Below are positions 45,801-56,610 of a stretch of 64,000 bases of DNA, piece after piece. Numbering within the stretch: the stretch's first letter is position 1; each line of letters begins with the position of its first letter. Origin of the DNA: Owenia fusiformis (lineage: Eukaryota; Annelida; Polychaeta; Sabellida; Oweniidae); the NCBI GenBank assembly GCA_903813345.2, contig CAIIXF020000003.1:11920931-11984930 (forward strand). The letters run 5' to 3'. The position numbers and the translations under genes are program-made. The notes below the pieces were generated by a model. The model was not told the DNA's origin and made no database searches. It saw nothing but the letters and a program-made list of their open reading frames with translations.

Positions 45801-47655
45801 CCGAACTGATTTTAAATGAACGTAGCTGCAACTTCCTACGATCTATTTGTGAACTTCATGGACGTGGTCAGACGAAAGGGAATTTTGAATTTTGAATCAT
45901 CTCAAAATTCGATGACGACCACGCCGTTCTGTGATTAGAACATGTGACAACGTACTTCAAACGAGATGACCCACTAGGCAAGGAACGTAATTGCCGTACT
46001 TCGACCCTACGTGTACTAGGGATGCGTTAATGGAGTCCGTGTACTCACCGGCATTGTGCGACCTGAACGAACGGCGAATGAGGTGGACGACTGCATGAAG
46101 ACTGTTTAGGAACGAAGTAGCTAATCATAGACATACATGTATTTCCCGACCATCAGCCAGATTTGGCTCATTTTACGGCTGGAAAGAACAGTTCAGAACT
46201 AGTTTGGTGTGATATGGGGGTTACCCTTCTATCACACCAAACTAGTTCTCACTATGTTCTCGAAAAACGGGCTTAAACTGTGCACGAACGGAGTGGATGT
46301 ACTGAGAACCGCTTGGGGTCTATTTATAAACTTCGAAAAATTCGTGAACGCACTCGAACGGGTAGGTCCTCTAGAACTGCTCAAAAATGTTCTTGTTGTC
46401 GTCGTGTTCTGCAATTAGAACGAGTCACGACGTACTAACGACGAGCTTGACGTACTATCAACGGAACTGTCGTTCTTCAATCCTACCAGGGATGTTTTTA
46501 CAACGAGTTGAACTGTCTGAGGACGTATTGAGAACAGGGTAGAACTAATTGCAAACGGGTTTAAACTGATTAAGAACGACTGCGTATGAACGAGTTAGCA
46601 AAAAATAGCTATCACACCAAATTAGTTGTCACTGCGTTCTTCAAAATTCGATGGCGGCCATACCGTTCTGTTATAAAATTGTGTGACAAAGTACTTCATA
46701 CGAGATGACCTTCTAGACTAGTAGTCTATAGGAACATAATTGCCGTACTTCGATCCTACTTGAGACGCGTTATACGAAGTTGTGCAATAGAATATCAATT
46801 GCAGTACGTCTGTACACCGAAGCGGCGCGACCTGAATGAATTGCGAATGAGATGAGATGTATTGAAGACTGTCTATGAACGGAGAAGACTGTCTATGAAC
46901 GGTGAAGCTAATTATTTTAGACATATTTCCCGACTACAGCCAGATTTTGCCTGTTTTATGACTTTTTCGTATGACTGGAAAGAACGGTTGAGAACTAGTT
47001 TGGTGTGATAGGGGAGTTAGAGCTTTAAATTAATGCATGCATGCAGTATCAATACAGTATATTATGAACTTAAAAAACGGCCAACACTAGTAAAGCCAAC
47101 AAAAGGTTTAAAAAGCAAGCTCAGTGGTGTCCTGTTTCAGAACCCCTATTCTTGCATGCCAATTGAAAATGGATTCTAGCAAAACTACTGTATCTAACAT
47201 GAATGTACTTGTTGAGACTCAATCAACTTGAGCCTGAGGAAATAAGGATTTCAGCAAGTGCGCAATGTACATTGACTTAACATGGGGATATACACCATTG
47301 TATCATTGTATGACTCAGCATCGGGATACCATCATGTACATTACCATGTGGTTAGATACAAAATCCTCAAGTCGATCGAATCTCAACAAGTCCATTCATG
47401 TTGGATAGTATTGCTAGAATCCATTTTCAATAGCAAGAATTAAACAGTTCTAAAACAGGACATTAAAGCTTAACCGAGGAAATTTTGGGTTATTAGTATA
47501 GTACAAACTTGATGTTATTTCTCCTTTCTGTCTGGTTTCCAGGGAAGATAGACGACTGGAAAAACGTGTTCACGGTGGCACAGAGTGAGCAATTTGATAA
47601 ACTCTTCCAGGAGAAAATGAAAGACACTTGCTTTCCTGAACCAATTTACGAATAA
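33648..47655 (+). CDS. Cytosolic-type sulfotransferase, 7 exons, 323 aa
   Basis: The product should transfer sulfate from PAPS to a small acceptor in the cytosol. Joined exons are 33648-33825, 36030-36143, 41329-41468, 41820-41967, 44732-44829, 45146-45326 and 47543-47655. All borders are AG/GT and the total is 972 nt with no internal stop, the normal length for a SULT plus a few residues. The 5'-phosphosulfate loop is SFPRAGTH (residues 55-62), and the catalytic His is His128 after RLFFN. The 3'-phosphate loop is [10 protein letters not shown] with Arg150 and Ser158. The end [13 protein letters not shown] (284-297) is the family's closing PAPS motif. Arg58 stands where most members have Lys in the TYPKSGT loop. 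The residues around 98-120 are unlike the family average. The acceptor cannot be predicted. Confidence 0.93.
33906..34290 (+). repeat. Direct repeat in sulfotransferase intron 1
   Basis: The shorter copy of the 32384-33420 repeat. It has no terminal motif clear enough to assign a class. Confidence 0.7.
34300..35140. other. Intron 1, part
   Basis: A mariner-like end 'CAGGGTGTTCAAAAATCGG' occurs near 34398 without a clear partner. The rest is AT-rich without recognisable content. Confidence 0.35.
35145..35395 (+). pseudogene. LINE C-terminal fragment in intron 1
   Basis: It reads [26 protein letters not shown] and, after a frameshift near 35340, [12 protein letters not shown]. This matches the region before the Cys-rich C terminus of a LINE family whose end is seen at 49230-49540. 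Sense orientation, heavily truncated. Confidence 0.6.
36030..36143 (+). CDS. Sulfotransferase exon 2
   Basis: The acceptor TTATACAG and donor GAAG|GTAAGC are good. It begins by completing Gly60 and continues [10 protein letters not shown], the helix after the PAPS loop, then DRVQFLQVS, the usual 'R.PFLE' position. It ends in phase 1. Confidence 0.9.
36235..36360 (+). repeat. LINE 3' UTR tail in intron 2
   Basis: 'ccattatgtggcacctaatactccctcttgggg' and the following bases are repeated in inverted orientation at 43830-43935, where they follow a LINE C-terminal frame. It ends in an A-rich tail, so it is a 5'-truncated LINE insertion. Confidence 0.65.
36392..37087. mobile_element. Palindromic MITE, copy B, in intron 2
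   Basis: The second copy of the 12081-12800 element, about 696 bp, with ends GGGTATCGATATGG and CCATATCGATACCACTC. The left end has lost a few bases. Confidence 0.8.
37632..39056. mobile_element. CACGCC foldback, left arm lost, with nested element
   Basis: This matches the right half of the 61724-62736 element, ending at GATCACCTGGCGTG. The left arm is missing. It contains the 38187-38979 element inserted into its right arm. The poly-C run at 39012-39026 is part of the arm. Confidence 0.8.
38187..38979. mobile_element. 793-bp element inserted between AAA and TTT without duplication
   Basis: The imperfect ends are GGATCT-gcacccgccat-ATCTCCCCATGA and its complement ending AGGTCC. Flanks are AAA on the left and TTT on the right. 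The same site in the 61724 foldback (near 62667) reads cttccAAATTTgttgag, so no target bases were duplicated. An inner inverted repeat (atgacctgaatcgattgcaaa) lies at about 38455 and 38530. Insertion at AAA|TTT without duplication is the described behaviour of Spy elements (PIF/Harbinger-related); membership is an inference. Confidence 0.7.
39212..40258. mobile_element. 1.05-kb foldback in intron 2, ACAAGGGGCGAT ends
   Basis: The arms (39212-39400 and about 40060-40258) are imperfect complements, with phrases 'aaaatgctctcattttgtgatttttt' and 'catatcc'. The centre is unrelated AT-rich sequence. No clear target duplication was found. Confidence 0.75.
40331..41266. mobile_element. Foldback whose arms are a 15-bp minisatellite
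   Basis: The left arm (40348-40470) is a tandem run of AAGACAACTCATCCC-type units. The right arm (41113-41252) is the same unit in inverted orientation (GGGATGAGTTGTCTT). Outside them are inverted 'gtaggaaacagg'-like ends. Arms made of short tandem repeats are the hallmark of FB/Tu-type foldback elements. It ends about 60 bp before exon 3. Confidence 0.8.
41329..41468 (+). CDS. Sulfotransferase exon 3 (catalytic His)
   Basis: The acceptor is TATAACAG and the donor TGTAAA|GTGAGT. It carries [10 protein letters not shown] with the catalytic His128, equivalent to the KTHLP motif, and ends in phase 0 after LGKCK. Confidence 0.9.
41820..41967 (+). CDS. Sulfotransferase exon 4 (3'-phosphate loop)
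   Basis: The acceptor CTTTTGCAG precedes [15 protein letters not shown], the conserved PAPS 3'-phosphate-binding strand-loop-helix. The donor is GACA|GTAAGT, phase 1. Confidence 0.93.
42175..43790. repeat. Tandem repeat in intron 4, ~145-bp unit
   Basis: Units carry 'gataaatcttgtcatcgcgattccaggaaaacca' and 'ggcggccatcttg'. Copies start near 42200, 42320, 42459, 42570, 42713, 43407, 43558 and 43701. A different segment (about 42720-43355) interrupts the array. Confidence 0.85.
43830..44290 (-). pseudogene. Antisense LINE C-terminus and 3' tail in intron 4
   Basis: The - strand from 44290 encodes [23 protein letters not shown] and LRWNETPF, the typical closing region of CR1/L2-like LINEs. Its 3' UTR follows, with an A-rich end at about 43835. 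The same UTR sequence occurs at 36235-36360. Confidence 0.75.
44732..44829 (+). CDS. Sulfotransferase exon 5
   Basis: It encodes [15 protein letters not shown] and [11 protein letters not shown], matching the family's 'GSW..H...WW' and 'ILFLKYEDMKK' segments. The acceptor is ATTTTAG, the donor ATGAAG|GTACTG, phase 0. Confidence 0.93.
45146..45326 (+). CDS. Sulfotransferase exon 6
   Basis: It encodes the helical region ([27 protein letters not shown]) that precedes the closing motif, and ends MRK-G across the donor AAAAG|GTATGC. The open frame runs on past the donor into intron 6, but that extension is not coding. Confidence 0.92.
45430..46220. mobile_element. GAACG-motif MITE, copy A, 5'-incomplete
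   Basis: It matches copy B in order (for example 'accg.ttggggtctattt', 'gaacgagttgaactgt', 'aaacgggtttaaactgatt'). It ends GAACTAGTTTGGTGTGATATGGGGG next to TTA. The left terminal repeat is not visible. Confidence 0.75.
46224..47016. mobile_element. GAACG-motif MITE, copy B, TTA duplication
   Basis: The ends CTATCACACCAAACTAG at the left and CTAGTTTGGTGTGATAG at the right are perfect inverted repeats, continuing into agttctca. TTA lies on both sides (46221-46223, 47017-47019). The interior is dense in GAACG/CGTTC and ACGAGTTGAAC words. It sits head to tail with copy A, sharing the central TTA. No coding capacity. Confidence 0.82.
47100..47475. mobile_element. Short foldback in intron 6
   Basis: The arms (about 47118-47225 and 47370-47470) are imperfect complements around gtcctgttt, 'attgaaaatggattctagcaa' and 'catgaatg-acttgttgaga'. 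The centre shares phrases with 31610-31700. It ends about 70 bp before exon 7. Confidence 0.75.
47543..47655 (+). CDS. Sulfotransferase exon 7 (terminal)
   Basis: The acceptor GGTTTCCAG completes Gly287, and then [21 protein letters not shown] gives the C-terminal PAPS and dimer motif region. The stop TAA is at 47653-47655. It was too short to be noticed as an isolated open frame. Confidence 0.92.
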
Positions 47656-49225
47656 GACATGGTTATGACTATGTGAAGATTAATATATACGATGATTAAT
47701 TGTATGTTAACAACTTCATCAAATGACCTTACTAGTGGCACTGAATTTGATAACATTAACACGGAATAACTAATCATTTCAGTAAAAATAGTAACCTTAC
47801 GCTAGTAAAAATATAGCATACTGGCATAGGAATATCAGCACAACTAAAATCACTAAAATATAATTTGATTTCCCTGTGTTGCACATTATATTTTTTATTG
47901 AACTATATTACAGTAGCACATCTGTTAACAATTATTATATAAGGCAAAAAGCAGATACCTCGGGAAGTATTTTATTTATTTTTGAAAAAAAGAGGTTCAA
48001 CCCTAACTATAGTTAGGCAATTTTGACATGTGTCCCCTTTATTTTTGACTAAAAATACATTATACGTTGTTTTTTCATTTCATTACTTTGACCTACTTTT
48101 GACCCCATTTGACCTACTTTTTGAGATTTTCAACAGATCCCTTGATAGTTTTGAATGAAATATAATATGGTACATTTTTACTGTACCTATTCAACTTTGG
48201 AAACGCCGGCGGAGGGTCATCTGTCCATTAGTGTCTTGAAGAATACGTTGCACATATTAGGGTTAAACTCCTCTGACGCTATATATAGTGTGCGCTTTCA
48301 TGTACGTCAACGTATTCAATAATCAAGTGTGACAGTTGTCACACTTTAAGTGTGATAATCATCAAAGCTTGTTTGATGATGGTAGAATGGAAGTTTATTC
48401 TATATAATCAAATGCGTTATTTGCATAATCGTACGAGTCTCTAATCATTTAACTCTTGTTAATTAAGTTTCATACTTTGCCATTATGTCGAGTGCAGAAG
48501 CCTGTCTTATGTTAACACCTTAAGCCAAAAGTGAGCGTTAAACTGGGAAACCACATATATTTTCCTCTTTTAACCTTGCTGATCTATGGCCGTTAACAAT
48601 CATTAAGCATGTCATGACGTTGCATTTGTAAAGATTTATGATCGGGAACAAATTGCCTCACTCCACCCTCCCCCACGCCCTCTGAAAATCCTAGCTACGG
48701 CAGTGCTTTGGATAACGTATATTTTTGTAAGGCACTTCCGTAAACAGATATTCAAAAGAAATTACAATACAGATCAAATGTAAAATTAACATTGAATAAT
48801 TTAACACGTTACTTCTGACACTACACTCCCCTCAATAAGTTTGATAACCGGAAATCGTTATTGGGTATATAGCATTTGAAAGCCTGGCATAAGTCATTGT
48901 CTGAATTTTTTGTTCCTCTAGTTCGGAGATATACGACAAAAACGATTTTTCAAATCGATAGACATAAACATGCTTTTAAAGGTAGGATCAGATCTATAGG
49001 GAGTGACAAAATTGCAAGCTAAGCGTAATTGTTTTCCTTATAATAATCTTTACTATGATATCTCCTAAAAGATCCAAATATATGTCATCAATTTGTTGTT
49101 GGTTGTTGATTCAAAGTGCAGAAATCGGGGAATTAAATGTTTATATTCTCCCAAATAATGAAAGTGGTAACCATATTTATTGAAAAATGAATGAATTAAA
49201 AATCTCTTGTAACTAAACATGACAA
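47656..49225. other. Sulfotransferase 3' flank
   Basis: The 3' UTR and intergenic sequence. I saw no clear AATAAA close to the stop. No gene or strong repeat structure was recognised. Confidence 0.35.
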
Positions 49226-49229
49226 GGAG

Positions 49230-49540
49230 TGGTATGGAGTATTAGGAACCCTATTTATGTCAACCAATAAGCACTAGATTATATATAACAAAACTTAGAA
49301 CTTCAAATCAAAGACCAAGGTTAGAGAGAGTGTGTACCAAATGTAGCAGACTAGGAGATGAGTACCATTATATTTTAGAATTTAAACTTTTTGAAGATGA
49401 CAGAAAAATACTTCTAGATAACTACTTCATCAGACAACCAAATATGTTAAAATTTAAAAGTTTGTTGTCAAATATTAAATATTCTATGCAATTAAGTAAA
49501 TTGATGAAGATTATTGGTGGTAGTGAATTAAACTAAACTG
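49230..49540 (+). pseudogene. LINE C-terminal fragment
   Basis: It reads WYGVLGTLFM, ITKLRTSNQRPRLERVCTKC, GDEYHYILEFKLFEDDRK and FIRQPNMLKFKSL. This is the Cys-containing C-terminal tail of a common invertebrate LINE family, where GDEFHYLFKC is usual. One internal stop near 49275 shows it is dead. Confidence 0.75.
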
Positions 49541-49613
49541 TATTATCATTGTATGTATATGTACTATTTTATACTCACAAATATTTACATTGTATATGAC
49601 ATACCGTACTCCC

Positions 49614-49757
49614 AGTAATTTTTGCGTGCTACTACATTTCATGCTTTTCGCAAGTTTTTAAAATTCCCAGAATATAATAGCCGCAAAATTCCAATAGTTC
49701 GCAAAATTCCAATAGTTCACACGAAATATAATACGTCAAATATTAGTGGGAGTACAG
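49614..49757. mobile_element. 144-bp MITE, TA duplication
   Basis: The ends are CCGTACTCCCAGTAATTTTTG at the left and, as complement, CTGTACTCCCACTAATATTTG at the right. TA flanks both sides (49612-49613, 49758-49759). The interior has a short direct repeat 'ttcgcaaaattccaatag'. Confidence 0.8.
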
Positions 49758-49870
49758 TATGACTATTCAGGGCCAGCCTCAATATCTATGGTCCCTGAAT
49801 CTGTATTATCAATAAGCATATACACAATCAGGGCCAGCCTTCTTTGAATTTAAGCCTTGAACCAAGCACA

Positions 49871-50226
49871 CTATGTAAGCTTAAATCTGAGATCATGCGG
49901 TTGCTCTATCAAAGTATTTCCATCTCCATTTCCATGTCTGTCAATGTCTAAAACATGTTGCATTGTAGTTATTGCGGCTCTACATAGAGGGCACTGTAAT
50001 ATCATACTACTACACGAAGAACAACAATTTGTGTGGCCACAAGGAGAAAATCGTATTTGGATTTTTGAGTCCATACATATAATGCAGCAGTTTTCAGATG
50101 AAAGATCAGCGCCATCTTTAATGTCTGTGAGTCTGAGATCAGGAATTCCTTGTGCATGAAGCTGACGACGTGTCTGATCGTAAACCTCTCTAGACGTACG
50201 TTTGATGTCAAAGATGTATTTTTTAC
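49871..50226 (-). CDS. MYLIP: MYLIP/IDOL-like terminal exon with RING finger
   Basis: This is the last coding exon of a MYLIP-type E3 ubiquitin ligase. The acceptor TTATATTGCAG completes a Gly codon, then KKYIFDIKRTSREVYDQ matches the end of FERM F3. The RING follows: C-x2-C (CIIC), CGH at the third Cys and His, CSSC and CPLC, then QHVLDI as in the vertebrate C terminus. All RING metal ligands are present. The stop TAG is at 49871-49873. The linker between FERM and RING is much shorter than in vertebrates. The nearest upstream exons are those of the damaged copy 2 at 55065-60380, so it may have no intact gene to belong to unless other exons exist. Confidence 0.9.
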
Positions 50227-50229
50227 CTG

Positions 50230-50699
50230 CAATATAAACATTTCATTTACTGAAAATATTTAGAAATCCCGTTAGGATCAATCACAGGCTGAGAACCAAA
50301 CTTGTTTACCAGTTTCATTTTCAAACTTCAAACTTAGAAGACCATTATACATTTAGACTGCTTTATATATTATATAACAGTTATAGCGTATCCTATGCCA
50401 CCTAAAGGTTTAGAGTAGTTTACTAAATGAACAACATTGCTGAAATGTTTTTCGTGAAGCCACTCAGTAAAATTACGATTTCTCTGCACCCTGATGTTCA
50501 ATCAACATCATTCGAGTATCTATATGTTCCTGACACGTTCGGGCATCTGGTTATGACAACGTCTACCCAATGTTTGCACGAGAAATTGACGTAATTCATG
50601 ACTGTAATCGGGAAGACAAAAATATGTGATATTCTTTCAGAATAACTATTTACAAAAACGTTCCCGAGACACAATCCATTTAGGTAGGGTTTGTTTAAA
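50230..50699. other. Sequence between RING exon and duplication copy 2
   Basis: Intronic to MYLIP copy 2. No exon for FERM F3 was recognised. The duplicated block may in fact begin to the left of 50700, but the window has no copy-1 sequence to compare with. Confidence 0.4.
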
Positions 50700-51349
50700 G
50701 TCGAAAGCCCCAATAAGACAATACAAACCCAGATTAAACCCAGAAGAATGCAGATTTCATGTAATGATTTACGTTCATGTAAACAAGTAAAGTACATATA
50801 ATCCCCATATAAAACACTGGCCTACGTGACATGTAATAACAGGTTCAAATTGAAATATAGAAAATGTTCAACATAGCATTTGCTTCCGTGTTCTGTATGC
50901 CCCTCTACCTGCTTAATAAGGCAATGTATCTTCAAATAAAACCTTAGCCAAGTAGATTAGAGTCTCTGGAACACTTTTGTAAATAGTTTTCACAATTTTA
51001 TTCCCGGACGCCCAAATGTGTCAGGAACACATATATATTTGAATGATCTTGATTGGACATCAGGTTGCAGAGAAATCGTATTTTTACTGAGTGGATTATT
51101 GAATTTCATAGATCTAGAGGCCCTTCAGGAGTGGAACCCCTTAAATTATCAGAGATTAATGTTTCCAAACTGTTTTTAAACAAACTTACGTCTTGTTTTC
51201 AACCTACACCTTGCTCCCTTCTGTCGTATTCAATAAAACAAAAATAGTATATCACGGAGGGATACGGACTTGGTTATTCACTAGCGCCATAGGCGTTCTA
51301 CTATTGACGCTCGGTATAAATATATAATACTTTTGTTCTTTCATATCGG

Positions 51350-51450
51350 TAGCACGTTGGCCTCATGGTTAGCGTGCCTGGCTTCCACGCTCTAGGTTAG
51401 TTGATCGAGACCCGTTCATGTCTAACTTTTTGATTTGCTTGTTGTCAAGA
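51350..51450 (+). repeat. tRNA-derived SINE head (copy 2)
   Basis: This is the paralogue of the 661-760 SINE head, within duplication copy 2. It has the same A-box-like and B-box-like motifs at the same spacing, with one or two substitutions. Confidence 0.5.
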
Positions 51451-54400
51451 TATAATAAGTAGGGCAAAATCCATAAAAAGTAGATCAAAAATACTCCAAT
51501 GGAGTATAAAATTGTCACCAGGATTCCGGAATTAGACGAATGTTAACTCGTGAAATTTCGGTAGATAAAGTAGGTCAGAAAATCCGGATTAATCCGAACA
51601 AGGGTCGGGAATTTTCGTCATAAGAAGTAGATCAAAAATACTCCAATTGGAGTATAAAATTGTCACCAGGATTCCGAAATACGACGAATCGAATCGGCAA
51701 ACTTCGCTTCAATAATGAAGTGCATAAAAACCGAAATGATCCGAACAACGTTCGGATAAAATCGTGAAACAGGTGTCAGGGGCTTCCCCTCATCTTTCCC
51801 GACATGGTTCTAAAAGCCATATATGGATCTATCACGTGACATTCAAATTGACGTTCCTATATGGTTCTATGGGCCTTATATGGATCTTTCGAACACGTGA
51901 CCTAATACCAAATCAAAATTTTACCTTGACCATTGGATGGGATTTCATAGAAAATATCCAAGAAAACATATTCTCGTGATCCTTAAATCACTTAAAATCG
52001 ATCATTTTATCCTCACCCCTTGATGGAATTTTATGAAAGAAGTTATGAAAACACATCGTCATGTAAGGGTTTTCACCTAAATTAGCTCGTTTTATCTTGA
52101 CCCTTCAATTGAATTTCATTGAAAAATGTTTCATGAAAAATATCATCATGTTATGATTTGTATTTAAATAAGACCGTTTCATCTAAATACTTGCTGGATA
52201 ATATTTCATAAAAAATGCACTTTAAAAATATTTCAGGATTTGCCTTAATTTATCAATGTAATGTAAGTATTAGATTGACTCTCAAATAGGGTCTATTTTA
52301 ACTTTTTTTATTGAAATTAATACTTGGCAGGACTCACTCTCTAAATAGCTAATAAAAATTCAACCCTTGGATGTGATTTCGAGAATAAAATCAATAGCTC
52401 AATTCACTGATACTATATAAATTCTAAATATTAAATTACGGTATAATCAATGCATTTGCCAAGGTTTTGAGCCTTTCCACTCTCAAAATATGAATATGAA
52501 TAAATTCTTAATCCAGTTCAATGACAAAAGAAGTTTTCAGGGACACTAACTGACTGTACAGCCCCCCCCCCCCCTCCCCCATCTTCTCTCTTACTGAGGA
52601 GCCCCTGAGGATAAGAGTGAGAGTAGAAGATAAAGACATTACAGGATAATAGAATGAAAGCGATGATGGATGAATGTGGGTATTAATGTACTTAAAAGTA
52701 CATTGTGCTGTAGAGTTCAATGTTATATCTATATTTGGATGATAACATTATTTATTACTAAAATGTCAATTTTATTGATCTAAATACTAATATAAACAAC
52801 GCAATTAACCTTGCCCTTCACTTAATTTCATATATTCGTGGTTCAACTATTTTCTTAATATTCAAATTGAAGTAAGTAGTTACAAAGTAAAATTTGATAG
52901 ATTGATGATTGTCATGAATTTTGACATCAAATTGACAAATGTTTTAAGCAAAATTTCAAAATCTCAATTGGTAACTTATAATACAACTAGCTTAGTACAT
53001 GTGTACTGATAAGTTCATTTAAATGGATTAATTGAAGGTAAAATATCCACTTGTGAATGTCACAAGACTTTATTAAATAAAGGTCCCAATAATAAATTCG
53101 TATATATTCTCATATGTATACACAAAAAAACAATTGTGCCTAAATTATTCAGAGCTATGAGGTCAAAATGACCTAAGCGTGGCATTCAAATCATAAGAAA
53201 GCATCCAAATAAGAATTAAAAGTGATGTATATCAAGTATGGGCAATCAATATGCTTTGTTCACAAGTTTTATGGCTGAGGAAATACCACAACCATCTCTA
53301 AAAATGCAAAATTAAGCTGAAAAGAATGGAATTAGCAAGGAATACAGAAAACAGACATGTAGTGACAGTCAATACTCTAAATTATAAAGATATGCCAGAA
53401 AACTTCTTTTAATTTGACTGCGAAATTGAGTATGATATTGATGATAGAATGTGAATGTTTGTTAAACATGAACGGCCATTGGCAATTTGACATGTATAAA
53501 AATAAAACAAAATGAATACTTGACATTTGTAATGTTCTTGATTAAATATTTCAAATATGATTCATTTCTCAACATGTATTTAGTTAATGAACTTGATTGT
53601 GACGGTTGATTTGAATTGATTTAGACCAATTTGAATCTTTTAGTGTTGTTCATATACTTTCTGTTGAAACACTGGCAAAAACTTCAGATTATTTACTCAA
53701 TCTTCCCCAACCATCCTCAGCTTCTTTTCCCCATTCATTCATTTTACAACAACCTTTATGCAAGAATTATCCAATAATGACTTGCCTATCATCAAATATA
53801 AAAATAAAAAAGAGTCAAAACTGTTCAGGTCAGAATTGCAGAAAAGAACAATACAAAACAAAGCTACAAACGGCATCAATTTGAAAAAAAAGAAAAAAAA
53901 GTTGTGCTTGAACTCATGAACTTTGGATGACAGACAAGAAATATGAACAAAGCAGTTTCATAGAACACAATGGAACAATCCATCTTTCACTTATCAGATG
54001 AAACTTTTTGCTTTTTGATTACTACTCTTGAATCAGTAGGTCACATTGACCTTTTACTCTTTTTGACTACTTCAATTCCTGATATGATCTTACCAAGCTC
54101 AAATGTAGCTTTATGAATGATAAATACTTATATTATTAATGGCATGAAAAGTAGTATCATATGATATTCTGAATACATGATACATGCCCATAACAATCTT
54201 TTGCCAAGGGGGTTCAGTATTTAATTAATTCTAAGAATCTTTGGCTTGGGGAGGGGGGCTACGAGCCTGTAATACTTGGGATGTGCGTGCCAGATTAGAA
54301 ATATATTAAATTTAAAGAGTGGAAGTGAATCCTTGAGAGGAGTACTTTCTGAGACGCAGCTATGCCTACTGTTATTATGTTATATTATAATCAATTATTG

Positions 54401-54522
54401 TTGTTGTCGTTATCAAATTTCTCCATAGCATGTGTTAATTATGTGTCTAATTAATTACTTCGTTGGAACATCTCCAGAAATCATTGGTAGGGATAGATCA
54501 ATGATTTTATAAAAAGGGGCTC

Positions 54523-54946
54523 TTTGTATACAGTGAACCCCAGGGACCAGTCTTAACCCATTCTGCCAAGCCCAAACTGCATGAATGTACTAAATCCCCT
54601 AAGGATCCTCAACTCCAGAATGGACAAAACAAGCCTTCATTCCAAAAGAAATGGTTAATATTTAAATCAAGTGGCAATTGTGCAAAATGAAAACAGTAAT
54701 GATGAGTAAAAATGAACAAGTTAGGAGTCAGAATATTTGTGAGAACTAGTAGTATGGAATGAGGCAATATTGTCAGATGTAAATATACATGTATTGTTTA
54801 CTAGTATTTGATATTTTATGAGCCAAACAATTTTTGCCTCTCTAGTATTAATGAGTCATGAGCATGTAAATCATATAAAATAGAAAAAATCCAAAAATTA
54901 AGAATAAAATGGCAATTTGGTATTTAAAAAAAAAAAAAAAAAAAAA
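54523..54946 (+). mobile_element. Poly(A)-ended insertion in duplication copy 2
   Basis: Compared with copy 1 (near 3864-3875), about 425 bp replaces about 11 bp here and ends in 21 A residues (54926-54946). A 3' A-tail points to a retroposon or retroposed transcript. I saw no coding similarity, pol III boxes or clear target duplication. Confidence 0.6.
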
Positions 54947-56424
54947 TTCAATAAACATGTGCATCTCATTTGAAGTGGGGCAAGAATGGCTTTGAAATTA
55001 GGTTTGACCAACAACTCTCCCCCATGACTGAGCACTTTTTTAATAGTTTTTATACAAAAACGCACCCCAATTAGGCTCGAGCGTCGCTTCTTGTAGCACC
55101 TTATATGACGCAAGTGATGATGTAATATCACCAAGTTTTGAATGTTCACTGCACACATCTTGGACTAGAGATCTTAGCTCAGAAGTGTCATCACTATTGT
55201 GGAGATCCCTTATTAGACTCCAGATTTCATCTGGAGTCTATTGCTTTTGCCAGTTTTCTTATTATTAGACTCCAGATTGAAAATCTGGAGTCTATTACTT
55301 TTGTCATTATTCTTCTTTATTATTATTTTTCTTAACACGTTTTCTCAATACCTAGAAGACATTGAGTCAAGACCTGTATATGGTCAATTTAGGTCCAGTA
55401 TCTAGTTTCTCGGAAATTGGGTCAATTTTTTATCTAGGTCAAAGGTCAAGAACGAGGTCAAATCTTACATTTGTCTATTATCTTCGTCGTTATTTATCGA
55501 AACGTCTTCATCTTTTTTTCATCATGTAGCTTAGAAACAGCCCTTTCGTAATGTGCCATCCGTTTTTGGATTACTCTTACCGATTTTGAAATATGGCGTC
55601 CAGAAAGTAGGTCAAAATAAAAAGTTCTCCAAATTTAATATATGAGTTATGAATTAGGGGTAGAATTTTGTCGGGAATCCGAATCTGCAAACTAAATTTG
55701 AATCTGACTTCCGGTTCGAAAGTTAAAGCGTTTTGAAATTTCGAGAAAAATCGATCTGATGGTATCCTGATAGAAAGTCAAGAAAAGTGAAAAAATGAAA
55801 AGATACCAGTCCAGTCCATTTCCAGGTCCAAGTCAAGGTCCAGTCCGGGTCCAAGTCCAGTGTTAGTCCAGGTCCAAGTTAAGTCTAGGTCTAAATCCAG
55901 TCCAGGGCCTAGGTCAAAATCTAGGTCAAATTCAACGTTTTTCTTTATTTTTGCGATTCTGACACTACACTTTAATTATATTCTTCGAAATTTTGTATAC
56001 ATGTAGCCAAGAATGTGTTAATAGTGTTAGCCTTTTGCCGTCAGAAAGTATTTTGACCCACTTTTGAGATATGGTGTCCGAAAAGTAGGTCAAAACAAAA
56101 AGTTCTCCAAATTCAACGTATGAGTTATGAATTAAGGATAGAATTTTCTCAGGAATCCGATTCTGCAAACCAAATTTCGATCCGACTTCTGGTTTCAAAG
56201 TTATGGCGTGTCCGAAAAGTAGGTCAAAATAAAAATTCGCCAAATTTAACGTATGAGCTATGAATTAGGGGTAGAATTTTGTAAGGAATCCGAATCTTCA
56301 AATCAAATTTCGATCCAACTTCCAGTTCGGAAGTTATGGCGTTTTGAAATTTCGGAAAAATCGATCTGATGGTATCCTGATAGAAAGTCAAGAGTAGAGA
56401 AGAAAATATTGAAAAATTCATCCA

Positions 56425-56610
56425 TCCTTCCTATTTGATCCTATCCTATCCTTCCTATCTATCCTTCCTTCGTATCCTTTCCTTCCTATCCTTTCTATGC
56501 TCTCCTATCATATCCTTTCTTCCTATTCTGTTCTATCCTATCCTTCTTTCTTTTTCTATCCTATCATTCCTTCCCATTCTATCCTATCCTACCTTCCTAT
56601 TTTATCCATC
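56425..56610. repeat. CTATCCTTC simple repeat, unit 1
   Basis: Degenerate ATCCTATCCTTCC run in the 3' part of the first Helitron-like unit; the open frame across it is not a gene. Confidence 0.85.

Noticed and set aside
50498-50797. 99-codon frame next to the RING exon as the missing FERM F3 exon
   Set aside because: No similarity to the F3 lobe, no suitable splice sites, and its frame crosses the start of the duplicated block.
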